A stretch of DNA of 6,118 bases from Betaproteobacteria bacterium (GCA_025997075.1 BNUC01000178.1:1-6118); one strand, 5' to 3'; shown: positions 1 to 5,768, counted from the stretch's first letter. Program-made: numbers and translations. Notes: a model not told the origin generated them from the letters alone.

Positions 1-178
1 GGATAGCTCGCCTGACGGCGACCTTCCCACCTACCCACAACCCCGCTAAAAGCCAAACCTTTTTATATATATAAAATTCAACTTCAAAACCCAACGCTCA
101 GACTCATATCTGGATTGGAATCTACTGTAATATGTACCGTTATTGTTTTTATGATTAATTTCTAAAATTAAACCCTCC
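1..178. other. Upstream leader of miaA, mostly AT-rich, no complete gene
   Basis: The first 49 bases are GC-richer and one + frame stays open from base 2 to a TAA at 47-49, reading DSSPDGDLPTYPQPR. This could be the last codons of a gene cut by the window edge, but it does not resemble the end of MutL, the usual neighbour before miaA in many proteobacteria. A small hairpin TCGCC-TGAC-GGCGA lies at 8-21 with no T-run after it. Bases 50-178 are strikingly AT-rich and non-coding. TATGAT at 150-155 is a fair -10 box about 24 bases before the miaA start, but I see no convincing -35 box at the right distance. Confidence 0.4.
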
Positions 179-1123
179 ATGCCTTCTCTCCCGCTCTCTA
201 TCCTGCTCATGGGTCCGACCGCGTCGGGCAAAACAGCGGTCGCCCTGTGGCTGGCCAAGCGTTTTCCGGTTGATCTCGTCAGTGTCGACTCGGCGCAGGT
301 TTTCCGCGACATGGATATCGGCACGGCCAAGCCCGATGCGGCTATTCTGCAAGCCTTTCCGCATCACCTGATCAACTTGATCAGCCCGGAGGAAAGCTAC
401 TCCGCAGCCCGCTTTCGCAGCAACGCGCTGGCCGCGATGGGGGAAATCACGGCGCGCGGCAGAATTCCGCTGCTCGTCGGCGGCACCATGCTTTACTACA
501 AAGCCTTGCTCGAAGGTCTTGCCGAACTGCCCCAGGCCGATCCCGCCGTCCGCGCCGCAATCGATGCCCAAGCCGCTGCTGAAGGCTGGCCGGCCGTACA
601 CGCTGAACTGGCCCGCGTCGATCCGGCAAGCGCCGCTCGTCTGCACGCCACGGACGCCCAGCGCATCCAGCGCGCGCTGGAAATTTTCCGTTTGTCGGGC
701 CGCCCGATGTCGGAATTGATAAGCGAAGGGCAAACACAACGGCCGCCTTACCGATTTCTTCCACTGGGATTGTTGCCCTCCAAGCGTGACGCGCTGCACG
801 CGCGCATTGCCCGGCGCTTCGATGCCATGCTCCTCGCCGGGCTGGAAAGCGAAGTGTCGCGTCTACGCAGTAAGTACGTGCTCTCGCCTGAACTGCCGTC
901 GATGCGCTGTGTCGGTTATCGGCAGGTGTGGGAGGCGCAAAACGGCGTCATTCCTCGGAACGAAATGCGCGACCGTGGCATCTACGCCACGCGCCAACTG
1001 GCCAAGCGCCAGATCACCTGGATGAGCAATACGCTCAAGCCGGAAACCTTCGACTGCCTGAGTGACGATGTGTGTGACCGGATCGGGAAACGGATTGCCG
1101 CGATGCTCTCTCCAGGCGCTTGA
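179..1123 (+). CDS. miaA: tRNA dimethylallyltransferase (tRNA A37 isopentenyltransferase) MiaA
   Basis: MiaA transfers the dimethylallyl group from DMAPP to N6 of adenosine 37, next to the anticodon, in tRNAs that read UNN codons, making i6A37, the precursor of ms2i6A. It is a soluble cytoplasmic enzyme. The 314 residues match the usual length (about 316 in E. coli) and the family blocks are all present in order: the P-loop GPTASGKT (12-19), [18 protein letters not shown] region (35-52), [18 protein letters not shown] region (97-114), [13 protein letters not shown] (239-251) and [12 protein letters not shown] (270-281). Nothing is missing or broken. The ATG at 179 gives the short N-terminal lead before the P-loop expected for the family. 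It has no Shine-Dalgarno sequence, since the bases before it are pyrimidine-rich (CCCTCC), so translation may depend on a very short or leaderless transcript. The gene stands alone here, with an AT-rich leader instead of mutL in front, and it converges with the diguanylate cyclase gene. Confidence 0.97.
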   Translation: MPSLPLSILLMGPTASGKTAVALWLAKRFPVDLVSVDSAQVFRDMDIGTAKPDAAILQAFPHHLINLISPEESYSAARFRSNALAAMGEITARGRIPLLVGGTMLYYKALLEGLAELPQADPAVRAAIDAQAAAEGWPAVHAELARVDPASAARLHATDAQRIQRALEIFRLSGRPMSELISEGQTQRPPYRFLPLGLLPSKRDALHARIARRFDAMLLAGLESEVSRLRSKYVLSPELPSMRCVGYRQVWEAQNGVIPRNEMRDRGIYATRQLAKRQITWMSNTLKPETFDCLSDDVCDRIGKRIAAMLSPGA

Positions 1124-1180
1124 AATTGTCGGGGGACATCTCTTGCTTGCCATCAGTGCGCGACTTGTGTCTTTGATTTG

Positions 1181-1194
1181 CAGCCGTTCGGCTG
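1181..1194. repeat. Small hairpin downstream of miaA
   Basis: CAGCC-GTTC-GGCTG forms a perfect 5-bp stem with a 4-base loop 57 bases after the miaA stop. No run of T follows on either strand, so it is not a classical intrinsic terminator. It could help protect the 3' end of the miaA message, but that is a guess. Confidence 0.3.
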
Positions 1195-1205
1195 GAGAAA
1201 ACGCA

Positions 1206-1234
1206 CTGGATTCCGGCTTTCGCCGGAATGACGA
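1206..1234. repeat. Dispersed palindromic repeat (GGATTCC...GGAATGAC type)
   Basis: The core is TTCCGGC-TTTC-GCCGGAA (1211-1228), a perfect 7-bp inverted repeat with a 4-base loop, flanked by CTGGA before and TGACGA after. This layout (GGATTCC, stem, GGAATGAC) is that of a small repeat found in many copies in betaproteobacterial genomes and related in form to the dRS3 elements of Neisseria. It sits between two convergent genes, where such elements usually lie. Recognition is from memory of the pattern. Only one copy occurs in this window. Confidence 0.6.
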
Positions 1235-1235
1235 G

Positions 1236-1255
1236 GAAAAATAGCGGCTGTCCGC
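1236..1255 (-). terminator. Possible weak terminator of the GTPase/cyclase operon
   Basis: Read on the - strand, GCGG-ACAG-CCGC (1255-1244) is followed by TATTTTTCC. The 4-bp stem is short, so this is a weak candidate. It lies about 70 bases after the stop codon of the cyclase gene. A nearer T-rich stretch (GGCTTTTTCTTTT, about 1305-1317) has only a 4-bp CGGA/TCCG pairing before it. No strong terminator is visible for the operon before miaA. Confidence 0.25.
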
Positions 1256-1326
1256 ACCAAAACGTAAAACGCTCTACCGAGTACGCATGCCCATACAGGC
1301 ATACAAAAGAAAAAGCCGGACTTGTT

Positions 1327-2283
1327 CTATCCGTTGACGATGACCTTGTTTTTACCGCTGCGTTTGGCTTCGTAGAGAGCCAAATCCGCCCGGTTGATAA
1401 AAATCTTCGCTGTCTCGTCCTGCTGGTAGGTACTGCACCCGATGCTCACGGTAATAGTCGGCAATTTGTCGAATGTGTGATTTTCCACGCAACTGCGTAC
1501 TTTTTCCGCCATCCGGATCATCTGATTCTGTGTGGCGTGTTGTACCAGAATGGCGAATTCTTCCCCTCCGTAACGGCAGGCTGCGTCTTCCTGGCGCAGG
1601 ACGGACTGCAATATTTTCCCCATATCGGAAAGCACCGCATCCCCCATCACATGACCGTAGGTATCGTTCACTCTCTTGAAATTATCGATGTCGATAAGAA
1701 TAAGGGAAAAGCTGGCCCCGACTCTTTTTGAAACAGTCATGTTTTCCTGCAACAGATCGTTAAAGGTGGCCCGGTTGAACAAGCCCGTCAAGGCGTCGTA
1801 GCGGGATTTTTGCTTATATTCGTTGAGGTCCACTTTCAAGCGGCGGCGTTCCAGTAAATTTACCCTGGCGAGTTGCAGAATACGGACCTTTTCCTGATAT
1901 TCCTTACCCAGGGTGCGCACAACGAGCAACTGCTCGCCGGAAAGCTCAAGGGCGCGGGCTATAAAAGCGCCTTCTTCCTGATTGGGTCCATTTTCATGCC
2001 ATATTCCGGAAGAAATGCTATCTATCTTGCCGTTACCGCCGTCCGCCTTGTTGCCATCCGCTTTGCCCTGTTCAAAAAAGGCCTCTACATCGTGCAGGAA
2101 AAAGTCCAGCATGGCGGATTGCGTCCAGAACTCTTCGGACAACTCGCCTTGACAGAAGAATCTCGAAAATGTACAGGACGGCTGGCCGAAAAGCTCATAA
2201 CGCCAAGGGCCACGCCTTCTAAAGATAGAGAGATCCATCTGCTGCAAAATGGCAATAGCCAGTTGGTCATCTTGGGAGGACAT
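1327..2283 (-). CDS. Diguanylate cyclase with GGDEF domain and PAS-like N-terminal region
   Basis: This 318-residue soluble protein should make cyclic di-GMP from two GTP. The C-terminal half is a complete GGDEF domain: DALTGLFNR (163-171), DIDNFKRVND (198-207), YGHVMGD (209-215), the active-site loop RYGGEEF with GGEEF at 239-243, and the closing ADLALYEAKRSGKN. The inhibitory RxxD site, RQED, sits five residues before GGEEF, so product feedback is probably intact. Residues 1-130 look like a divergent PAS-type sensor with a Gly/Lys/Asp-rich insert near 73-90 (GKADGNKADGG). A charged helix near 128-160 (KEYQEKVRILQLARVNLLERRRLKVDL) would join the two halves and suits dimerisation. There is no membrane segment. 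I chose the ATG at 2283 because GGCGG lies six bases before it; a GTG two codons upstream (2289) is the alternative and has no free RBS. It is the last gene of the operon, 48 bases after the GTPase gene, which suggests c-di-GMP output from that system (inference). The GGDEF call is sure and the PAS call is tentative. Confidence 0.95.
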   Translation of the reverse strand: MSSQDDQLAIAILQQMDLSIFRRRGPWRYELFGQPSCTFSRFFCQGELSEEFWTQSAMLDFFLHDVEAFFEQGKADGNKADGGNGKIDSISSGIWHENGPNQEEGAFIARALELSGEQLLVVRTLGKEYQEKVRILQLARVNLLERRRLKVDLNEYKQKSRYDALTGLFNRATFNDLLQENMTVSKRVGASFSLILIDIDNFKRVNDTYGHVMGDAVLSDMGKILQSVLRQEDAACRYGGEEFAILVQHATQNQMIRMAEKVRSCVENHTFDKLPTITVSIGCSTYQQDETAKIFINRADLALYEAKRSGKNKVIVNG

Positions 2284-2331
2284 GGGCACCCGCCAGCGTT
2301 ATGGGTTGGTCAACAATATCGGAAAAGACTT

Positions 2332-2823
2332 TCAGTTTTTCATCATGGCTTCAGCCAGGGTCGTAAATGCTTCTTCCACCCCGAGACCGGTTTTCGCGCT
2401 GGTTCTGATGATGCGGATGCCGGAAGCTTCAAGGTCCGCAAGTTGCGCATCGGAAATCTCCCAGTCCAGATCGGCCTTGTTAACAATGATGATGTGCGGT
2501 ACATCACCGGCCGTTTCCAAAGCCAGTTCACGCAGACGCAACGCCATCGTCAGGGTTTCCCTGCGTGTACCGTCCGCAACCGTGAAAAAGCCCATCGCGC
2601 CGCGCAGGTACGACATGTGTACATCCGCGAAATCATCTTTACCTTCCATATCCCAGAGCACCATGGTCAAATCAGCGCCATTCAGATCAATAACCTTTTT
2701 GCTGATTTTTACACCAACCGTGGAAAGGTATTGATCTGAAAATATGGAATGCACAAACCGTGCGACTAACGCGCTTTTCCCGACGGAAAACGCGCCTATC
2801 ATGCAAATTTTCTTACTGATCAT
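2332..2823 (-). CDS. Small Ras/Rab-like GTPase
   Basis: This is a single-domain small GTPase of 163 residues, with all five nucleotide-binding boxes: G1 GAFSVGKS (10-17), G2 Thr35 in the switch I stretch STVGVKISKK, G3 WDMEG (57-61), G4 NKAD (115-118, giving guanine specificity) and G5 TSAK (141-144). The overall look is Rab-like, with WDxxG and the length of a minimal G domain. The residue after DxxG, Gln61 in Ras, is Lys62 here, in the sequence GKDDF, so hydrolysis may need a partner in trans or other residues. There is no C-terminal extension or lipidation cysteine, so the protein is presumably cytosolic and recruited by a partner. ATG 2823 is preferred because MISKKICMIG fits the family start; a GTG at 2832 would add three residues. 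Neither has a clear RBS. Upstream in the operon lies a membrane protein with a roadblock-like region, a fold known to regulate or bind such GTPases in other systems, and downstream lies a diguanylate cyclase. The exact cellular role is unknown. Confidence 0.93.
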   Translation of the reverse strand: MISKKICMIGAFSVGKSALVARFVHSIFSDQYLSTVGVKISKKVIDLNGADLTMVLWDMEGKDDFADVHMSYLRGAMGFFTVADGTRRETLTMALRLRELALETAGDVPHIIIVNKADLDWEISDAQLADLEASGIRIIRTSAKTGLGVEEAFTTLAEAMMKN

Positions 2824-2890
2824 GCGGCGCACCGGTCAATTAACGTTGTATGTGAATCGTATAAAATCATCGCTGAAACAGGACTTTCCC

Positions 2891-4822
2891 TTAATGCAAG
2901 ATATTCAACACCGTATCGGACGGAAGTTGGGCCAGATGCACCCTTAACTCTACTTTCCGGCTGGTTTGATTACCAGTGTACTCCGATGGTTCCTGACTGG
3001 CGTGTTCCGACCCCATGCCATATATGGCGATAGGGATGGCCGAGCCGCGGTTATACAGCATGGCGGCGATGGTTCTGGCTCTGGCCTGGCTTATTTCGTA
3101 GTTGAACTTGCTGCTGCCCGTGGCGTCGGCATGTCCATAAATCGTCAAGTTGACCGTTACGTTCATGCTGCCGGCCAGTTTTTCAATATCCACCAGGGTG
3201 TTTATGGCTTTTGCCAGCTTGGCCGCGTCTTCAGACACAGGCACGTCTTTACCCGAGGGGAATTCCACCACGGTGGTTTCCACCAGGGCAATCATGCGTT
3301 TCAATTCATCGACGCGAGGATCGATCAGCCCGGACATGTCGATTTTTTCCACTCCGGGCAGGGCCAGGGCCTCCTGGCGGGCTTGCAGAATCCAGGACAT
3401 GGGAGCTTCGCCGCGCAAATACAGGGTGCCGTCCTTGTCAAATACCATGCTTACGCTTTCCGGCGGGCTTATGCGTTCTTTTACCCTTTTGGTAAGCATG
3501 TCGGCCTCGTACGAAACATGAGGAATAACCTGCAGGGTGTATGTTTCCGGATCGATACCCTTGGCGTCCAGAAGAGATTGCGGATCTTCGGCGAACCGGT
3601 CCTTCAGGTAAATTGCTTCCCAGTGATCGGGAGCATCCTGCCGGGCTTCGACCAGAAGAATACCCGGTTCATTACCCACCTGGGAAAAGCTCGCTTCCAT
3701 ATACTTTTTGGCTTCTTCGCGGGCAATGTTTTGCTGCTGAACGTTGTGCCACAAATAGCCTCCCCCCAGAGCGAGCAACAACACAAGCACCACAGGCAAG
3801 AGCTTGACCCAGAAGGGGAGCGGGGCGTCCTCATCCGCATATCGGGCATCCAGAAGATTTTCCAGATCCCAGCGGGCGGGAAGAAACTTTTCCGTATCGC
3901 CTTTGAAAGAATTCAGGGCATCGGCAAATTTCAGCTGCAGGGCGATCATGGTGTCCCTGAGCTTTTCCTTGAATTCCAGAGGCACACTCCCGCGTACCAC
4001 GCAGGCCAGATAAGCGGATGATCCCCTTTCCACCATAATGGTGAATTCACCCATTTGCAGAGAATCCAGACTGCTTTCCTGCTTGCCGGTAAAGCAGTCG
4101 CGCGCGAAATCCTGAATGGCGGTGAGCATGGCCGAAACCATCTCCGCGTCCTGGGTCACCACGCCTTCGTTGTAAACGTGGCTTAAAACAAGGCCGGTTT
4201 CCGCATGGATAAAAAAGATCTGCTCCACCCGGTAAAGCAGGGTGTGCAGCAATACGACCTCGCTGAAACTGATTCCCGTGCGCATGGCCTGCCAGCGCCA
4301 GCGCATGCCTTTCCAGGAAAAGACCTGCTCCATGGTCTTGTGAAAACCTTCCAGCATGGAATGGAAGGTTTCCGCGATGGACCGCCTGATGGCGGGACCC
4401 ATGAGTGGAAAGAGGACGTTGACAAAGTCCATGGGATTTTTGCGCACCGCGTCGTTGAGAAGCCTCTCCGACATGGGCTCAAACGCGGTATACAACATGT
4501 TGTCTTTTTGTTGCGACCGCAACAGCAGCGCCTCGGCAATCACTTCGCTGGTTTCCTGCGCATGCTGCAAGGGATCATTCAGGCGTTTTTCCAGCTTGCG
4601 CAAAAGCTCCATCTCCCGCAAAAAAAGGAGTTCCCGGAGCTTTTGCAAATTCGGGTCGCTATCGTGATCCGTATGACCAGTGGGGTCGGCGTCATACAAA
4701 GCGGAATTCGGGACTGTTTCAGTCCTCGGGTCTGAAATATTTTGCTCATGAAAACGCGTTCCCCGGACCGCCGGGATTTCCGGTTCGGTATTCAGAGGCG
4801 TGAGAGTCACTTTGTCAGACAT
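2891..4822 (-). CDS. Inner-membrane protein: roadblock-like cytoplasmic region, one TM helix, periplasmic BON-like and OmpA-like domains
   Basis: This 643-residue protein has one membrane segment, about 337-355 (FWVKLLPVVLVLLLALGGGY), and no signal peptide, which places residues 1-336 in the cytoplasm and 356-643 in the periplasm. Residues 1-57 are polar and probably disordered. A charged helix follows (LRELLFLREMELL, 62-74), then a helical region with KNPMDFVNVLFPLMGPAIRRSI (128-149). Residues 181-308 predict as helix, two strands, helix, three strands, helix, the order of a roadblock/MglB-type domain (assigned by eye, not by search). After the membrane segment, about 429-500 resembles a BON domain, with VSMVFDKDGTLYLRGEA and LPGVEKIDM. 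Residues 553-630 are an OmpA-like peptidoglycan-binding domain: IYGHADATGS with Asp565, NYEISQARARTIAAML (574-589), and SRKVELRV with Arg622. Asp565 and Arg622 match the diaminopimelate-binding residues of the family. The ATG at 4822 has no strong RBS; the gene starts 33 bases after the coiled-coil gene. The likely role is anchoring a cytoplasmic GTPase module to the cell wall (inference). OmpA domain sure, roadblock and BON tentative. Confidence 0.92.
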   Translation of the reverse strand: MSDKVTLTPLNTEPEIPAVRGTRFHEQNISDPRTETVPNSALYDADPTGHTDHDSDPNLQKLRELLFLREMELLRKLEKRLNDPLQHAQETSEVIAEALLLRSQQKDNMLYTAFEPMSERLLNDAVRKNPMDFVNVLFPLMGPAIRRSIAETFHSMLEGFHKTMEQVFSWKGMRWRWQAMRTGISFSEVVLLHTLLYRVEQIFFIHAETGLVLSHVYNEGVVTQDAEMVSAMLTAIQDFARDCFTGKQESSLDSLQMGEFTIMVERGSSAYLACVVRGSVPLEFKEKLRDTMIALQLKFADALNSFKGDTEKFLPARWDLENLLDARYADEDAPLPFWVKLLPVVLVLLLALGGGYLWHNVQQQNIAREEAKKYMEASFSQVGNEPGILLVEARQDAPDHWEAIYLKDRFAEDPQSLLDAKGIDPETYTLQVIPHVSYEADMLTKRVKERISPPESVSMVFDKDGTLYLRGEAPMSWILQARQEALALPGVEKIDMSGLIDPRVDELKRMIALVETTVVEFPSGKDVPVSEDAAKLAKAINTLVDIEKLAGSMNVTVNLTIYGHADATGSSKFNYEISQARARTIAAMLYNRGSAIPIAIYGMGSEHASQEPSEYTGNQTSRKVELRVHLAQLPSDTVLNILH

Positions 4823-4855
4823 CCGACATGCCGGGGCGCCAAGACGACCGACACT

Positions 4856-5488
4856 TTAGGGGTTTTGCTCTACAGGCGCATCCAACTGAGCGTCTGTTAT
4901 CACCTGGCCTTGCACCACATCCAAAGGCCATTGACCACTCAGTTTTACTGCCATTTCAGTAAGCATGGTGGAGAACGAAGAACGATAAACCATGTCGTTA
5001 CGTATATTCGACGATGTTTTGGACAGCGTATCCAGGGCGTCCAGGTATTTTTCGTCCATTTTGGTGGAAAGTGCCCCGCTTTCTATCTGCAAAAGCTGCC
5101 GCAGCTCGCGCTCGGTGTTGTCCAGAGTGCTGGACAGCTTGGCAAGCCTGCGCTCAAAAGCCTCATTGACGGCGGCCAGATCTTTTGTCAATTGAGCGAC
5201 GGCCTCGGCGCGTTCGCGTTGCTCGGCCTTGATGACTTCTTCGCGTTCGGTCTGTTCCTCCTTGAGGCGATGCAGCAGCGAGGCAATCTCGCTCTTCATG
5301 AAATTTTCCAGAGAATCGAGGCGAGTTTTCAAGGCGCTACGGGAGTCTGATATCTCACGCTGTAGACGTTCTTCCTGACGCTGAAATCGCGTTTCCATGT
5401 CCTTCAGTTGCGCCCCGAACAGAAGCTCGCGCACCTGCTCCATGGAAGCGGATTCGGCGCCCTGGGAATTGGTAAATTGTTGACTCAT
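4856..5488 (-). CDS. Coiled-coil protein of unknown function, first gene of the GTPase operon
   Basis: I do not recognise a named family. The 210-residue protein is soluble, with no signal peptide or membrane segment. Residues about 16-157 are rich in Glu, Arg, Lys, Gln and Leu with heptad spacing and no proline, as expected of a long helix or coiled coil. The C-terminal third (about 160-210, NIRNDMVYRSSFSTMLTEMAVKL then a polar tail ending VEQNP) looks like a separate small unit. Its coil opens with MEQVRELLFGAQLKDME, and the next gene's product has a comparable LQKLRELLFLREMELL, so both may bind one partner or each other. ATG 5488 is chosen because GGGGAA (5498-5493) lies four bases before it; an upstream TTG at 5503 would put that RBS inside the gene. 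The stop is 33 bases before the membrane-protein gene, so they are probably co-transcribed. A scaffold or adaptor role is a guess from context. Confidence 0.88.
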   Translation of the reverse strand: MSQQFTNSQGAESASMEQVRELLFGAQLKDMETRFQRQEERLQREISDSRSALKTRLDSLENFMKSEIASLLHRLKEEQTEREEVIKAEQRERAEAVAQLTKDLAAVNEAFERRLAKLSSTLDNTERELRQLLQIESGALSTKMDEKYLDALDTLSKTSSNIRNDMVYRSSFSTMLTEMAVKLSGQWPLDVVQGQVITDAQLDAPVEQNP

Positions 5489-5492
5489 GATG

Positions 5493-5498
5493 TTCCCC
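5493..5498 (-). promoter_or_regulatory. Ribosome binding site of the coiled-coil gene
   Basis: GGGGAA on the - strand, four bases before ATG 5488. It is the only clear Shine-Dalgarno sequence in the operon and decides the start in favour of ATG 5488 over the upstream TTG at 5503. Confidence 0.65.
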
Positions 5499-5530
5499 GT
5501 CAATGAAAAATTACTCTTACAAAAGAACGA

Positions 5531-5536
5531 ATTATA
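5531..5536 (-). promoter_or_regulatory. Candidate -10 box for the four-gene operon
   Basis: A perfect TATAAT on the - strand (within GTGATATAATTCG) would start a transcript near 5524, giving a leader of about 36 bases before the coiled-coil gene. At a 17-base spacing the -35 position reads GTCTGA, a poor match to TTGACA, so the promoter may be weak, activator-dependent or recognised by another factor. Confidence 0.45.
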
Positions 5537-5568
5537 TCACTACTGCCCCTCGCTCAGACTCAAACCCC

Positions 5569-5604
5569 ATTGGACAAGTCTCGAACATTGAACAAGTCTC
5601 GAAC
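5569..5604. repeat. Tandem repeat, two 18-bp units between divergent promoters
   Basis: Two head-to-tail copies of ATTGRACAAGTCTCGAAC lie at 5569-5586 and 5587-5604, differing at one base (G or A at the fifth position). A remnant of a third copy (TTGA) begins directly after and is part of the -35 box of the tRNA promoter. The second copy with its flank also makes an imperfect hairpin, CAAGT-CTCGA-ACTTG (5593-5607). The place suggests a protein-binding site acting on the tRNA gene, the operon, or both, but no known operator is recognised. Confidence 0.75.
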
Positions 5605-5634
5605 TTGACCGCCGGACAGCCGCAACTCTATAAT
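5605..5634 (+). promoter_or_regulatory. Sigma70-type promoter of the tRNA-Met gene
   Basis: TTGACC (5605-5610) and a perfect TATAAT (5629-5634) are 18 bases apart. Transcription should start near 5641, about seven bases before the mature tRNA. The stretch after the -10 box (CTGGCCCC) is GC-rich, as in stable-RNA promoters under stringent (ppGpp) control. Confidence 0.8.
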
Positions 5635-5647
5635 CTGGCCCCTTCAC

Positions 5648-5724
5648 GGTGATGTAGCTCAGTCGGTTAGAGCGATGGATTCATAACCCATAGGTCGGCA
5701 GTTCAATTCTGCCCATCACCACCA
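5648..5724 (+). tRNA. tRNA-Met (anticodon CAT), elongator type
   Basis: All arms fold: acceptor GGTGATG (5648-5654) with CATCACC (5714-5720), D arm GCTC/GAGC, anticodon loop TTCATAA (5680-5686) with CAT at 5682-5684, variable loop AGGTC, T arm GGCAG/CTGCC, discriminator A and encoded CCA (5722-5724). The first pair is G1-C72, so it is not the initiator, which has an unpaired base there. A CAT anticodon could also belong to tRNA-Ile2, in which C34 becomes lysidine; I favour elongator Met but the sequence alone does not settle this. The anticodon stem ATGGA/CCCAT has an A31-C39 mismatch next to the loop, and position 32 is T rather than the common C. The gene has its own promoter and terminator and is transcribed divergently from the operon. 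Confidence 0.93.
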
Positions 5725-5742
5725 ATAAAATCAAAGAGTTAG

Positions 5743-5768
5743 GCCAGTCTTCCGAGACTGGCTTTTTT
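5743..5768 (+). terminator. Intrinsic terminator of the tRNA-Met gene
   Basis: GCCAGTCT-TCCG-AGACTGGC forms a perfect 8-bp stem with a stable tetraloop, directly followed by six T. It begins 19 bases after the CCA end, so the transcript carries one tRNA only. Confidence 0.93.

Noticed and set aside
1..49. C-terminal end of mutL upstream of miaA
   Set aside because: The only frame ending cleanly here (DSSPDGDLPTYPQPR) does not look like a MutL C-terminus, so no gene is named.
155..799. Long - strand open frame (214 codons) across miaA
   Set aside because: It lies opposite a complete, highly conserved miaA gene, its translation has no recognisable motif and a composition typical of an antisense shadow of GC-rich coding DNA.
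1287..1302. Hairpin ATGCC/GGCAT after the cyclase gene as a terminator
   Set aside because: On the - strand the stem is not followed by a T-run, and the T-rich stretch lies before it instead of after.
1873..2739. Long + strand open frame (288 codons) opposite the cyclase and GTPase genes
   Set aside because: It spans two genes with clear protein motifs and their intergenic gap, and its translation is not protein-like.
2966..4021. Long + strand open frame (351 codons) opposite the OmpA-family gene
   Set aside because: It is the mirror of a gene with a clear membrane segment and OmpA motifs; the Phe/His/Gly-rich translation is typical of an antisense frame.
4742..5350. + strand open frame (202 codons) opposite the coiled-coil gene
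   Set aside because: The - strand frame has a good RBS, heptad pattern and operon position; the + frame crosses the gene junction and shows no motif.
5648..5724. tRNA-Met as an integration (att) site
   Set aside because: No second copy of the tRNA 3' end and no integrase gene occur in the window, and the native terminator follows directly.
5648..5724. Initiator tRNA-fMet
   Set aside because: The first acceptor pair is G1-C72, whereas the bacterial initiator has a mismatch there and three G-C pairs in the anticodon stem, which this stem lacks.
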